A program made the position numbers and the translations under genes. Shown piece by piece: positions 41,158 to 52,687 of a stretch of DNA of 64,000 nt. How positions within the stretch are numbered: the stretch's first letter is position 1; each line of letters opens with the position of its first letter. The notes under the pieces were generated by a model. It made no database searches and was not told where the DNA came from. It saw only the letters and a list, made by a program, of their open reading frames with translations. Origin of the DNA: Ustilago trichophora (Eukaryota; Basidiomycota; Ustilaginomycetes; Ustilaginales; Ustilaginaceae); contig OOIN01000003.1 of NCBI GenBank assembly GCA_900323505.1, positions 124,001 through 188,000 on the forward strand, given 5' to 3'.

Positions 41158-42282
41158 ATGTCGAAGGAAGCCAAATCCAAGAGCAAGGACAAATCCAAAT
41201 CTCGAGACTCTAAGAAGAGTCGCAAGTCCTCCTCCTCCTCTGCTGCTGTCGAGAGCATCCCACTCACCGTCGTAGACGATGCCGCAACCACCAGCAATGC
41301 CGATCGTACCGTAACTTCCGCCTTTGAGACCATGTATCCGGTTCTCAACCTTCCCATTCCACCCGTATGGTCCAACGACCCCTATGCTGCTTTTTCCGAT
41401 CTTATGGACACCCTCGTCATGCGCTACGTGCCCCAACTCTCTGGAGTCCTTATCACCCATTCTCCCACCCGATTCTTGCAAGACACCGCCGTGTTTTCCG
41501 CCGACTCTGCATTCGCAACCGCCAACGTTGGTTTCGAATGCGTTGTATGGAGACCCAAGATCGGGCAGATGTTGGAAGGAAATATCTGCCTTTCTTCACC
41601 ATCCCACGTCTCGTTGCTGTTGTATGGTCTCTTCAATGCTTCGATTCCGGCTTCGCACCTTCCGGAGGAGGAATGGGAGTTTGTACTCAACGACGATGAT
41701 GCCGAAACGACGGAGGCGGATTCGAGAGATCACGGGTTGGGTCATTGGAGAAACAAGCTGGATGGTTCCAAGCTGGGTGGTAGCTCGGGAAAACTCTCGT
41801 TTACCGTGATCAGCTTGACTGTGGCAAATCATATGCTTTCGTTGCATGGCTCGCTGTTGGAGGATCCTTTCAAAGGTCCTCCTCCTACACTTGATCGCAG
41901 TTACCTCAAAAAGAGCCTTCTTCCTTCCCAAGCCCTCGGATTGGGCTCTGCCGCTGGCAGAGTTACACGATCGAACGGCGACAAAGCCGCTTCCACCTCC
42001 ACCTCGGCTCCCGCATCGCCAACTCCCACCACCCCTGCACCCAGAAGAGTAAGATGGGAGGACCAAGACGATTCCTCGGCAGAAAGCGACGATCCATCCA
42101 AATTCGACACCCCTGCATCCATCATCAAACCCGAACTCACAGAACCCACTTCCAAAACCACCAAATCGTCCAAGGAAAAATCAAAGCGAAAATCCACCTC
42201 TCTCATCCCCGAATCAACAGACGCAGAGGCTACAGCTACTCCTTCACCAAAGAGAGACAAGAAGCGCAGAAAGGAGGCATGA
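41158..42282 (+). CDS. RPA43: RNA polymerase I subunit RPA43-like protein
   Basis: A 374-residue intronless protein. Residues 1-30 are Lys/Ser-rich. The Rpb7-like N-terminal (tip) domain lies at about 55-115 (LNLPIPPVWSNDPYAAFSDLMDTLVMRYVPQLSGVLIT). An OB-fold follows at about 120-225 (GFECVVWRPKIGQMLEGNICLSSPSHVSLLLYGLFNASIP, then the HWRNKLDG segment). The C-terminal 130 residues are Ser/Thr/Lys-rich and end in a basic KKRRKEA-type nuclear signal. RPA43 forms the stalk of RNA polymerase I with RPA14/Rpa34-type partners and is the contact for RRN3. Yeast Rpa43 is 326 residues, so the length fits. The domain order and the GLFNASIP motif make the call good but not absolute against RPC25 or RPB7, which lack such a tail and are shorter. 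Confidence 0.85.
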   Translation: MSKEAKSKSKDKSKSRDSKKSRKSSSSSAAVESIPLTVVDDAATTSNADRTVTSAFETMYPVLNLPIPPVWSNDPYAAFSDLMDTLVMRYVPQLSGVLITHSPTRFLQDTAVFSADSAFATANVGFECVVWRPKIGQMLEGNICLSSPSHVSLLLYGLFNASIPASHLPEEEWEFVLNDDDAETTEADSRDHGLGHWRNKLDGSKLGGSSGKLSFTVISLTVANHMLSLHGSLLEDPFKGPPPTLDRSYLKKSLLPSQALGLGSAAGRVTRSNGDKAASTSTSAPASPTPTTPAPRRVRWEDQDDSSAESDDPSKFDTPASIIKPELTEPTSKTTKSSKEKSKRKSTSLIPESTDAEATATPSPKRDKKRRKEA

Positions 42283-43044
42283 TCTTTGAAAACATTCTAG
42301 CTGGTTTTTTTGTCTCTTTTTCTCTTCTTGTCATTGATACCGCATCCTTCTCGCGCATTTCTTGCAATCATACATTTTTGTCACTTTTTTCGCATCTTGG
42401 AAGCTAACATCGGACAGTCATGCTTGTGAAATGCGCTGAAGCCGCCAGCACAGCAAGGTCATACACTCCTTCCTCTTGAGAATCTTGATTCGCTCGCTGT
42501 TGCGTGGCATGTTGAATCTAGACACCCCCGTCGCATTCGATGACAAGATTCACGCAGCGCTTGTTGCGAGTTCACGGCTGCCCAAAAAACGCCTACGAGT
42601 CGATTCGTCATCCACAGAGTCCATGCATCGAAAACGTCCACTGGTCACGCTATGCCCCTCACCCACAAAGCAGTTTCCACACCACTCGCACACAACCCCA
42701 AAATTAACCAAGTCAAAGAGCATCATTACGTCAATGCATCATGATAAGCAAGAAGGTTCGAGAGAGTGTGGTGAAAAGAAAGAAAGAAAGACATTACAGA
42801 GAGACAGATTGAGCAGATCAGACATGTCTGGGCACCGTACGCACCAAGCTGCTTCTTGGCGTGGGCCCAAACTGAAGATCATCGTGGATATACAGCAAGC
42901 GAGGTATTGCTACATGGGGGATTGGGGGTGGGAATGGAGTTGGTTGGATCATTAGGGTTGCCGTACGATGTGTGAAGAGCGGCTCTTTTGAAGTTTTCGT
43001 TCGCAAACGATGACGGGATGTATGTGTGCGTGTGTGTGTGGCGC
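42283..43044. other. Convergent intergenic region
   Basis: About 760 bases between RPA43 and the coiled-coil gene. It holds T-rich stretches after the RPA43 stop and a GT-rich stretch at 43020-43040. No gene is seen. Confidence 0.6.
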
Positions 43045-45573
43045 TTAGGTCGAGGGTTGACTTCCCTGAGCCTGACTAAAGTTCTTTGCCATCTTCTCAA
43101 AGTCCCTTGCGAGATGCTGTCGCACACGCAGCTTGTCGGGCTTGGAGCGCAGATCGGGGTCCGAGACGAGCAAGAGGCGCTTTACACGGGTGATGAGACC
43201 CTTGTTGCCCTCGAGGGGTATATCGAGAAAGTCGTAGCGCTGAATGCAACGTTCGAACTTTTGAAACTCTTCAGCGTTGAGTTCCTCTTGGAAACGGATG
43301 TAGAGTTTTCTCTCAAACGAAATGTGCTCCTCTTGCTGGTCTTTTGCGGGCGAGGGAGCCATGAGGGAGGCGGGGCTCGACGCGACGCTGAGCTCTTTGC
43401 GAGTCAGGAGCTTGACTGGCTGGGTATCGGTGGCTGCCATGAGGTGTTGGGATGCGGCGGTGATGTCTGCGTGCGCGTCGAGGCCGGTAGCTGCCAGCTG
43501 TTCGGCGAGAAGCTCGGGGGATGTCTCTGTCGAATGCGCCTTGAATGTATTCTGGTTGCAAAAGACATCCTCGACTGCGACGGGGATGGCATCGTGTACG
43601 CTGCCGGCTCGGCTTCGACTTCGAGTGCCAGACTGAGTGCTGAGTCGCGAAGCTGCTCGAGAAACTGGTCGCGACGGGATGCCTTGACCGCTGGCAGGGG
43701 TCATACCCTTCTGCTGGGCGTTGAAAGAAGATCGCATCGCCTCGCGTCGCTTCTCAACACATTCTTGCAGGTAGTCGCTGCTGGCAAGAGCCTTGTCGTT
43801 GGGGCTGGTCTGACGACTTGTCGACTGAGAAGAGCCGGCTGCAACAACCCCAGAAGCGGTGAGAGCACCTTTGACGATCTGAGCGAGGCTGAGGCTAGGT
43901 CCACGATCACCCGAGACGGTGCTTCGACGTTTGCTCTGCAAGGCAGCTTTGGTGACGCCGGTGCTCGCGACGATGCTAGCTGCTGTGGTCGAGACGTTGC
44001 TCTCCAGATAGGTGCCATGGAAGCGTTGCGCAGATGCCGGACGTGCGATCGCCTCGATAGCGTCTTGCTGCGCCAGAGCTTGCGAAGTCAATGCATGGCC
44101 CCGATGACCTCCCAAGACGGAGCCAGATCTAGGCACGACCATGCCTAGAGCGCCTACTGTCCCTGATCGCTGATGAGCAACATGCTTCTCAGGCAGATCA
44201 GGTCGGTTGCCAAGACGCGAGCTCCTTCCCTCGGCACCGACGCCCGCATCACCCGCAGATTGGAGCAGCTGAGGGCTCTGAAGTGTGTCTAGAGGATGCA
44301 TGTTCTCCCACTTGCTGTGCGTCGCCTCGAGCGAAACTTCTCGGGTCGACATGGCAGCCTGGCGCGGAGGGTCTGCTGCTTCCGAAAAGTGATGAGATAC
44401 ACTTGTGGTGGTCTGGATGATCCCAGCACCATTCGGAAGGCTCGGCACAGGCTGCGGACGGAGCTCCGAGCGATCCTCCATCTGCAGATTGGACGAGCAG
44501 TAGGGTGTATGACGCAGTGCAGAGACTGTGTCGTTGTTCTTCTCAGTTGAAGAAGGCGCCGATGGAATCGAGAGGTGATCGTAGTCGAGCATCTCGACCG
44601 CTCGGTATTGGGCGCTCAGGTTGCCTCCCGAAAGGCTTCGCTGAGACAGGCAGTCTTCGAGAGAACTCATACGGCCTTCGAGCTGGGTACGAGTCTTTTC
44701 CTCTTGACGAAGTACGGCCTGAAGCTGGGCATTGTCGGTCTCGAGCTGCGAGTTCTGCTCTTTGAGGACACGGTTCTCTGCTTCGAGGACGCCGAGCTGC
44801 GCCCTGAGCTTTGCGGCGTACTTCTCCCAGTTCTTGCACTTGTTGGCGAGCTCATAGTACTTGGCCGAGAAAGCAGCTTGAAGTGCGTCGATGCCGATGG
44901 GCTGTTCTGGTGGCTCGATGGGGGAATGGATGCGAGGAAGCGAGTCGGATCTGGACGCAAACAAGGACTCTGATCGACCATGCTGCTGCTGCTGCTGCTG
45001 CATCATTGTGTGCGAAGAGTGCTGAGAGTGATGCTGCTGGGATTGTGATTGTGATTGCGATTGCTGTGGATGCTGCGAGTCCTGTGTGGATACAGTCTGG
45101 CTCCGTTTCCTGACAATGCCCTGGGAGGACGATGACGAGATCTGACTCGAGGTAGCCGACATGTTGGAGACGTTGTCAGAGCTCATAGCAAAGCTGGAGG
45201 GAGGCAGGACGCGAAGATAACCCTTCTTGTCGGCAGTGGAGTCGTCCGCAGGCTCGTCTTCCGATGCAGAAAACTGGCTGATCTTTTGGTCGGAGACGCT
45301 GGCAGACAGATGATGCGAGCCGGGATGCGAGGTGGCAGGCTGAGCTTGTCTTCTGGATTGTTCGACCTCGCGGTTGGGAGCTGGGAAGACGGTGCCACTT
45401 CCGTGCTGACGCTGGAGCTGCATCTTTTCGTGCTCCCTCTCCTTTCGGATCTGAGCCCTCATCTCGGTATAGGTGCCCGAGCCGCCATGAGAGGCACGGG
45501 AATGGGATCGCAACGTTGCCTGAGCGACATTGGTGACAGAGGTTGGGGCGGGGGCGAGCACCTTGCGATTCAT
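43045..45573 (-). CDS. Coiled-coil and polyQ protein with a conserved-looking C-terminal module
   Basis: An 842-residue protein. The frame is open upstream, but the first ATG is at 45573 (MNRKVLAPAPTSVTN). The N-terminal 215 residues are Ser/Gln-rich, with SQSQSQSQQH and a six-Gln run. A clear coiled coil covers about 230-320 (YYELANKCKNWEKYAAKLRAQLGVLEAENRVLKEQ, then a run of Gln/Leu heptads). Residues of about 320-740 are low in complexity and rich in Ser, Ala and Gly. The last 80 residues (SFERKLYIRFQEELNAEEFQKFERCIQRYDFLDIPLEGNKGLI, then ITRVKRLLLVSDPDLR) look folded, helical and selected. I do not recognise the family. A scaffold or microtubule/septum-related role is possible but only a guess from the coiled coil. 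Confidence 0.75.
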   Translation of the reverse strand: MNRKVLAPAPTSVTNVAQATLRSHSRASHGGSGTYTEMRAQIRKEREHEKMQLQRQHGSGTVFPAPNREVEQSRRQAQPATSHPGSHHLSASVSDQKISQFSASEDEPADDSTADKKGYLRVLPPSSFAMSSDNVSNMSATSSQISSSSSQGIVRKRSQTVSTQDSQHPQQSQSQSQSQQHHSQHSSHTMMQQQQQQHGRSESLFASRSDSLPRIHSPIEPPEQPIGIDALQAAFSAKYYELANKCKNWEKYAAKLRAQLGVLEAENRVLKEQNSQLETDNAQLQAVLRQEEKTRTQLEGRMSSLEDCLSQRSLSGGNLSAQYRAVEMLDYDHLSIPSAPSSTEKNNDTVSALRHTPYCSSNLQMEDRSELRPQPVPSLPNGAGIIQTTTSVSHHFSEAADPPRQAAMSTREVSLEATHSKWENMHPLDTLQSPQLLQSAGDAGVGAEGRSSRLGNRPDLPEKHVAHQRSGTVGALGMVVPRSGSVLGGHRGHALTSQALAQQDAIEAIARPASAQRFHGTYLESNVSTTAASIVASTGVTKAALQSKRRSTVSGDRGPSLSLAQIVKGALTASGVVAAGSSQSTSRQTSPNDKALASSDYLQECVEKRREAMRSSFNAQQKGMTPASGQGIPSRPVSRAASRLSTQSGTRSRSRAGSVHDAIPVAVEDVFCNQNTFKAHSTETSPELLAEQLAATGLDAHADITAASQHLMAATDTQPVKLLTRKELSVASSPASLMAPSPAKDQQEEHISFERKLYIRFQEELNAEEFQKFERCIQRYDFLDIPLEGNKGLITRVKRLLLVSDPDLRSKPDKLRVRQHLARDFEKMAKNFSQAQGSQPST
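44982..45001. repeat. In-frame CAG/CTG repeat (polyQ)
   Basis: About seven CTG units on the plus strand, read as CAG (Gln) in the minus-strand coiled-coil gene, right before a second Gln/Ser-rich stretch. Length may vary between strains. Confidence 0.9.
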
Positions 45574-45943
45574 GGAGGCAACGCAGTGTATGTGTGTGTT
45601 GTGGGACGAGACCGGGGTATATGAACGATCGACCACAAGTGGATATGGAAAGAGAGAGAACTTTGAGCTTGGATCGTAAAGAGAGGCTCCTTGATGAGTC
45701 GGGGGAGGTCAAGGTATGGTCTAGTCCAGTCAAAGACAGAAGAGGATGGGGCAGGTGGACATCCGATGTTGGGAGCAAGTGGCCAAGCCCTGGTTGTTGT
45801 GGAACCGTGATGAGGGTTGTGAAGGATGACGAGCGCCGGATGTCAGAGTAGAAGAGGTGGAGCAGAGAAGTGATGAAGTATGTGTGTGTGTGTGAAAGGC
45901 GGCGATGTGACTTTTGGAAGAAATGCAGGCCAGACGGGTCAAG

Positions 45944-45945
<2 letters not shown>

Positions 45946-45984
<39 letters not shown>
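45946..45984. repeat. (AG)19 microsatellite
   Basis: A 39-base near-pure AG repeat in the 5' flank of the coiled-coil gene, reading CT on its coding strand. Confidence 0.95.
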
Positions 45985-45988
<4 letters not shown>

Positions 45989-48900
45989 AAGCCAAATCTT
46001 GTTTTGGGAAGGAGAGCGCCGTGGCTTTACGGATATGGTGGGTCTTTGATGCAGCAATGTGATTGTAGCATGTGATACTCTTGTGACTTGAGCCAAAACA
46101 GAACGTAAAGAGAAAAGAAAAAAAAAACACACTCAAGTATACGTCAATGTGCTTGACGCTGTGGAGCCGTTGTCGATCTTGAGCGGATTTGAGTGTGAGC
46201 GAGATGAAGTGTGAGTGTGGAAATGGGCGAGGGTGGTTGCAAGAGTGTGTAAGCTTCGGAGAGCTAGCCGTGTCGAATGAAGGATGGCACGAAAACAATG
46301 AGCACGACAATGGAGTCACGGTCGTATCTCCGATATGAGGAGGGTCTGTGCAGATGGGGAGCGGCAAAAGCAACAGGCCGACTGATTGAAGGAGCTGGGA
46401 CGAACGTGGGTGGGACAAGGATCGATGAAGTAGCCGGCTGTTGAACGGCTAGGATCGAAGTGAGGAGGCCGCTCTCGACAAGGTAGGAAGGTGGTGAGTA
46501 AGAAGATTGTTGGTGGGAGAGAGGGGAGTGAGCAGGAGAGAAGGTGAGGAGAAGGAGAGATGGCGAAGAGGGATCTTTCACCGCCAATAGAGGAAGCGGA
46601 GGAGAACACCAGGCCAGGGTCCAAGAGAGGAAGCCATCAATATTTTTTCTTTTCTTTTGCAGCAGTCTCGGACATTGAGAAAAAGAGAGGCAGGCCAAGC
46701 CCAGTTTCCACTTTACTTTTTCAATGTGAATTGTGACAGCCAAGGCAACGCACAGACGTTGGACGAATCATCCGGCTCAAGGCCGAGGTGCGAAAGAGTT
46801 GACAAGTGTGATAAGGTATGATGGTCTTAACTACACTTTTCTCCAAGAGTGTCACATGTAAGTCTGCTGTAGCTTGTGCATGAACCAACACTCTCAGAGA
46901 CAAGATTTGCGGCGTGCTCTCTCTTTCTCTCTCTTTCTCTTTCTCTCTGTTTCTCCCGGAATTTGGATGCTGGTTGTGCATCGACACTACATGTGACAGA
47001 CGCAAGGGGATAAGCCGATGCCGCACCGCACCGTAGCTCAAGCGCCCAACCGACCGACCGGATGGGACAAGAACAAGCGATGCGGAACCAGAGCCGAATC
47101 GTGGTCTCTTCTCAGAAGCAGCGGTAGCAGCAGCAGCATGAGGTACTTGGCTTTACGCACACGGTACGCTTTCATCTGTGTCATGAACTGCATATTACCG
47201 TACATAGAGGAAATCTCCTGTTTGTTCCCGCGTCTGAGCCTTTCCTTTGCAGCAGTTTGACAATCAACCCTGTACAGTACTGTATTATGGTCGGAGTCCA
47301 ACACACAAGAACTTGTGGAACGCCTTTTTTCCCTTTCCCTTTTGTGTGTCTGTATCTGTGTCTGTGCTTCATACCTGTCACGCCGTTGACACGCCCAAAT
47401 AGCCGAAGAACTCAAGCCAACGGCATTTTTTTATTTTTTTTTTCTTCTTCTTCTTCTTCTCCTTGTTTCAAGTAAAAGTGTCAAATTTGGGCTTGGCTGG
47501 GCTGGGCTTGGCTTGGCTCTGAGCTGGACTGTGGGATTCGTTCATCGAACGGCGCACTCGTCCATCAGCTGCAGTCATGCTACAGATGTACACACATGGG
47601 AAAGAACTAAACCTCCAAATCGGCAATCGCAGTTCTTGGCTTCCAAGTATCCCAGCATCAACGACGATCGTGAGCAACAGCAACTGTCACCACCCGCCAG
47701 GCCTTTGACTTGCACTGGCACTGGCACTGGCACTCTGCTCTGGAGGGACAGACCGGTCAAGCTTATGGATCAAGCACAGTACTTTTTTGCGTGATATCAA
47801 CGACCAAGCTGGGCTGCAACCAAAGGCGCGGGATTCTCTAATGCTCTAGCGTCATAAGTGCGGACGGGATCCAGCTCGCTTGACAGAAACAGCGGTCCGA
47901 AAGATCCAAGCCCAGCCTTTTTGACAATCAAGCTCCGAGATCGGCCAACGCTCTTCAGTCCGCACATACACACTCGTTGCTTCTGGGAGCGAGACCGAAA
48001 GAGAGCGCGGCCTTTCGATCTTGTCCCGCTCCATGTAGAAGGAGCAAGTCGAACACCGCAATGCGTGTCTACTGTATGCTCCCATGCATGCATTGTGACT
48101 TTGAAAAAGAAGCAAGCAAGTAGGCACGCAAGCAATCACAAAATTTATGCGGAAAAAATAATAAAAAAGAAATAATTAAGGCACAATGAGGCGACCAAGA
48201 AGTGTCGTCTGCCGGCAAGCCGCATGAAAAGCACACACCTACGCACGCGGACCGTTTTGTTTTTCGTACAGTAGCCTTGCCGGCCTCTGAACGAGCAGCA
48301 AATCGATCCAGGCGCAATGACAAGCACCAGCACCATCTCTTGTCTTGACCGGCAGTCTGCAGCTTGAAATCGCTTTTTGACCAAAAAGTGAAAAATAGTT
48401 TTTCCTGATGCGGATCGTAGCAACCGCAATTTTGACGGTAAGAGATCGGCTGACAAGCGAGTTAGCCGAGACCAACACTTCGCTAAAAAAAATCCCAAAA
48501 CCGCCTGCCACACGAAACAAGAACAACGGCCGCAACAAACAAAAGAATAAAATAAAAACCCGTCAAGAAGAAGAAGAAGAAGCACACACACAGACACACA
48601 GTGCACTATCACACTCACTTGCTCTCCTCTTCTACTCTGTCACACGCACAAACGCACAGCCTCACCATGTGTTCTTTCTGGTTGCATCCAAAAAAAAAAA
48701 AAAAAAAAAAGGTGGTCCCCATGTCATGAGTGTTTGGTATCATGGTTGCTAATTACAGTCGATCCCGCTGTGTGTGTATAGAGGGGCAACTAGACACAAA
48801 CATTTCTCGCAGCGGCCTATGATCACCACGTTTTTTTTTTTTCTTTTGATCACAATAATCCACAAATCCGGCTTGACATGCTCGAATTACTATATGCCCT

Positions 48901-51345
48901 CATCGATCGTTCCGCACTGACATGAATGCTCGGCGTGTCGGCCGATGCCACTCGGCTGCTTGAGCTTGCTGTCAAAGGAAAGCCTCGGGAGAAGCTTCGG
49001 AAAAGTCAACTGGCAGCCTCTTTTAGCGCTTGTCCTACAGCACACATGCTCCACGCGGGCGCGAGACCGAAAAAAAAAACCCTAACCTCGGAAGACGCTC
49101 AAGACGATGTTCGGGAAAGGTCTTCTGCTCCAACATGCTCGGGAAGGCGCTTCAGAAAAATGCACCTCGATAAAGCGCCGGGCGATCGTGACAGCCATTC
49201 CGTCGATCTTTCGAAGCTTCTCGACCAGTCCTGACCAATCAGTTGGCCTTGATGGTTCTGATGTTTGCTCGCTTGGACATGCCAAGACTGACGCCGACGC
49301 TTTTTCTCAAGCGTGTTTGTATGACGTCGTTATCGCGACCGAAGTATGAAAGAGGTAAGAACTGGCTCAAGCGAGCACCGGCAAACACAGCCTAAATCTT
49401 TTGCCTCCATTTTGGTCTGGCAGCACCACGAGCCAACTTTGACACGCTCCACCGTCCATACTGTACCTTCTTGTTTGTGTTCACACACACACACATGCTC
49501 AAGGCCCGGCTCTCGATTGCGGGAAAGACAGACGCGTACACAGCCCCCACGAGGAGACGATGCATAGCCGTCACTTGTTAAAACCAGACAACAATCGAAA
49601 TTGCTCAGATCCCGCAAGAATATCCCGTGGATACAGTGTGCGACTTTTTTGGACATGTTGCAATGGGATAGACGCCTGTCGGAGCTCGCATCGCACCAGA
49701 TGCTTCTGGGCTCCAGCTTATCTTTGCGTTGCACAGGGAACGGGGTGTGGGGGCGCAGGCACCTCTCCGTCTCTCATTGTTGTCTGTTCCTCCAGGGTCC
49801 ATCAAGAAAGTGTGAGCGGACGCCGCTGTGCCTTCGAGGGCTGAGACACAGCCGCTAGTGTTACCATACCATTCTAGCGTTTCGCCATCAAAGCTCTTCA
49901 TAGACTTTGTCCGCGTTGACTGGCCCAGCCACAATTTGGAATGCTATTTGTGGCGTGGCTGAGACCCTCCCCACAGAGAATACCTTATGGTCATTGTCAC
50001 TTTGATGGCTCTTTTGTGACTTTCCCAGACCGTTCAAATTCGCACAGGATGGTCATTGTCCGCCTGCTCGCCGCGCAAATGAGCGTCCAACAGTGGACAA
50101 GTCACTCGAGAGGGCAGATGCTTGGACATGGACGCGAGCTGCAGCGGCACAAATGATTGCGGAACCCCGCACAGACATCTTAACTCTCAAGAGCAGTAGC
50201 CTCATGCACCAAACGACGGTCGTCCGGGATCCCGAGCTCGTTTCTGCATGTCCTACAGGTACCAAGGAGTTGATTTCGTTCCCAGATATCACACAAACTC
50301 GCTTGAAATTCCTAAAACTGGCGGGGAATTCGGCTTGCTTTTTCTCCCGTGCAACCCAACCCTCTCTCTCACACACACCCAATAAAGCGGAACATAGCGT
50401 AGCATGGTCATTTCAGCCTCAATATCGATATCAAACCGAGGAGAAAGGATCAAGTTGCTTCAAGAGGGGAGCAAAGGAGCGAAAACGAGTTGCAAAATGT
50501 GACAGCGATCGGAGTTTCAAAAAAGGCGTTCGATCTGGAGCGTCGGAACTGATCCCATCATCAGGGTCCGACACCTTTTCTTTGTATAATCACACGCGAG
50601 CCCGCGTGATGTTTGCAACAGGCGGCCAACAACGGCGATCCCGGATCATTTCTCAAGCCCTTTTTTCCCATCACAGCTTCCCACCTTGTGCTCTCTCTCT
50701 CTCTCTTTGCTCTTTGACGAGAAGCCATCTCGCCGCTTGGACATCTTCGCTCCAAGCCACAATACGACAGCTGCCGCCGCAAACTGCATCCAGGGTCGAT
50801 GTTTGAACCATGCATGTCGAAATCAATCAATCGGGCATTTCTCATCGACGCCACCGCCATGCTACAGTATTTGTGGTCTACATAAAGTGACAGCTAGAGC
50901 GATTGCGTACGCCACTGAGGCTTGACCTTTGCAGTCGGTATAGCAGAGTCATGTAGTGGCTCGCACTCTCTCTTTGCGAGCCATCTCACCAACTACAGCA
51001 CGAAATCTTTTAGGGAATGCGGCGCAGCATACCGTACAGGTACAGTGAGGTCTCCTTGCTCAATGAACCGACGCTGCAAGTCTGAGTGGACCTACATGAT
51101 TCCCATGTGAGCTGCTACGAATAGAGGCCTTGTACAGTAAGAGCGCCCCGTCGGCACCACCTGCAATGCTTTTGATGCGATCCTCATAAACGTCAAAAAA
51201 GATGCCAGGCACCTGCATTCAAAGCAGAGAAGCAAGCTGAGTTACACCTACTGCAGTCATTGGTTTTTCCAAGACCGTCCCTTCGACGCTTCTCTTTTTC
51301 CCTCTTCGGGCAGATGCAGATTTGCCGATGCAGCTCACACCACTT

Positions 51346-51366
51346 TACTGTACTGTACAGTACAGT
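51346..51366. repeat. Palindromic cluster of TACTGTA/TACAGTA
   Basis: The tract contains a perfect 20-base palindrome, ACTGTACTGTACAGTACAGT (51347-51366), made of overlapping TACTGTA and TACAGTA units. More units follow at 51413 and 51708. It could form a hairpin or cruciform or bind a dimeric protein. Confidence 0.7.
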
Positions 51367-51530
51367 GCTGTACCAGTAGTGGGCACAGCTCTTTGGTTAC
51401 CCACAGTAAAGTTACAGTATTGGAACTCATGCCTCTTTGCTCCTTTGCATGATCTCCCACTCCACTTCAGTACAGTTGAGGAATTACGCGGATCATCAGG
51501 CACCGTACAATGCAGTGCGAAGGAGCACAA

Positions 51531-51550
51531 GCTGCTGCTGCTGCTGCTGC
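51531..51550. repeat. (GCT)n microsatellite
   Basis: About seven GCT units, directly followed by a GT tract (51553-51566). Non-coding. Confidence 0.9.
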
Positions 51551-52687
51551 ATTGTGTGTGTGTGTGCGTGTGGTACACTCGCCTCCTTCATTCTGTTGTT
51601 GACGTCGGCGTCCACGTCAAAAACTGTCGTGTGCCTCTCGGCTGCGGTAGACTGCGGAAAGTAAGGGGTTCGTTGCCGCGCTTGATGTGCGCCTATGCTA
51701 TCCGACATACTGTACATCGATCATTGATGCGTAGCATCAGCTTCGGAAAACTTCTCTCACTGGCTGCCCATCGTCATCATCTCGTGCGGGGTGCGAGTAT
51801 GCTTCGGCAAAGCCATCCGAACATCGGCCATCTTGAGGCGAGCTCGTCATCAGCACACTGAAAAGGCGCCGTTTGGTCATTTGGAACTTGTCATTGCCCG
51901 ATTGCCACATTCGAGGTATTCGGATCAGCGATGAGTTCTAGCCTGTGGAACCAGCCGTCGAGAGTTGCCATATATACGCAAGTACATCTCTGCCAGCATT
52001 TCGACCGTCTGCAGTTAAACCTTGGAGATCTTGTCCTTGGCGAGCACTTCTTACACATCGGGCAGTCCGATAGTACTTACAGCCGACCTGGATCGCACAC
52101 AATCCCTTCTTCATCGTGATACATGTTCCTGGACGATTTCAAGCACGTTCAAGCGCTGATGCTATGATGATGGTGATGCAATGGCAATCGCGATCTCGCG
52201 GCACTTTGTCAAGCCAGAGCCAAGCCGGCTTATCGTCGTGATGATGATGATACGATAGCTTGCCGACAACTCTGAATTTAGAGCTCGTTTTGTTAGAGGT
52301 CAAGCAGCCGATGATTTCGGCACTCGGCACACCAACTACAATGGTACTTTGCTCTCTTCCTCCACCTTGAAGATGCAGCTTTCAAAGAAGTTGCGTGTTT
52401 TGCAGCACTGACTGTATTTTGATCTTGCCGAGAACCCTTGAAAAATTGAAATTTGCCGATTCTTGCTATAGCTAGTCAGTCAACTACTCGACGGTCGACC
52501 ATGTCATGGGATGGTACCTACTTCATCTCGTCGCCACCACACCTCTGCTTTAGCGTCACGTGCCGATAGACGATATCCGCAGCTTAGAGCCAACAGCAAC
52601 GAACGACCGAAGTTAAACGCTCGACAGGGAGCCCGAACCGGTCCATCATGACGCAGACAAGTGCGTGACCGTTCTTTTCGAAATTAC

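Larger units (their letters stand above)
45574..52687. other. Long gene-poor region (7.1 kb)
   Basis: I find no convincing coding gene. The region divides the promoters of two large genes facing outward (coiled-coil gene, minus; ArAE-type gene, plus). Content: (AG)19 at 45946, CT tracts near 46915, A/T runs (47428-47447, 48691-48710, 48831-48845, 49069-49080), CAG/GCT repeat at 51531 and about 13 TACTGTA/TACAGTA heptamers from 47273 to 51715. The frame at 50093-50806 (about 237 codons) begins at GTG and has compositional bias only. The last 150 bases before 52688 could hold a leader exon. Confidence 0.55.

Noticed and set aside
42988..44148. Plus-strand frame of about 386 codons
   Set aside because: Antisense to the coiled-coil gene. 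No domain is visible.
45176..46132. Minus-strand frame of about 318 codons overlapping the coiled-coil gene start
   Set aside because: It includes a long Ser/Leu repeat from the (AG) tract and overlaps the real N-terminus in another frame.
50093..50806. Plus-strand frame of about 237 codons
   Set aside because: Begins at GTG, with the first ATG about 20 codons later. Composition looks random and the end falls in a CT tract. It could be revisited with transcripts.
52600..52660. 5S rRNA-like words (GAAGTTAAAC)
   Set aside because: Only a ten-base similarity. The rest does not fit a 5S gene.
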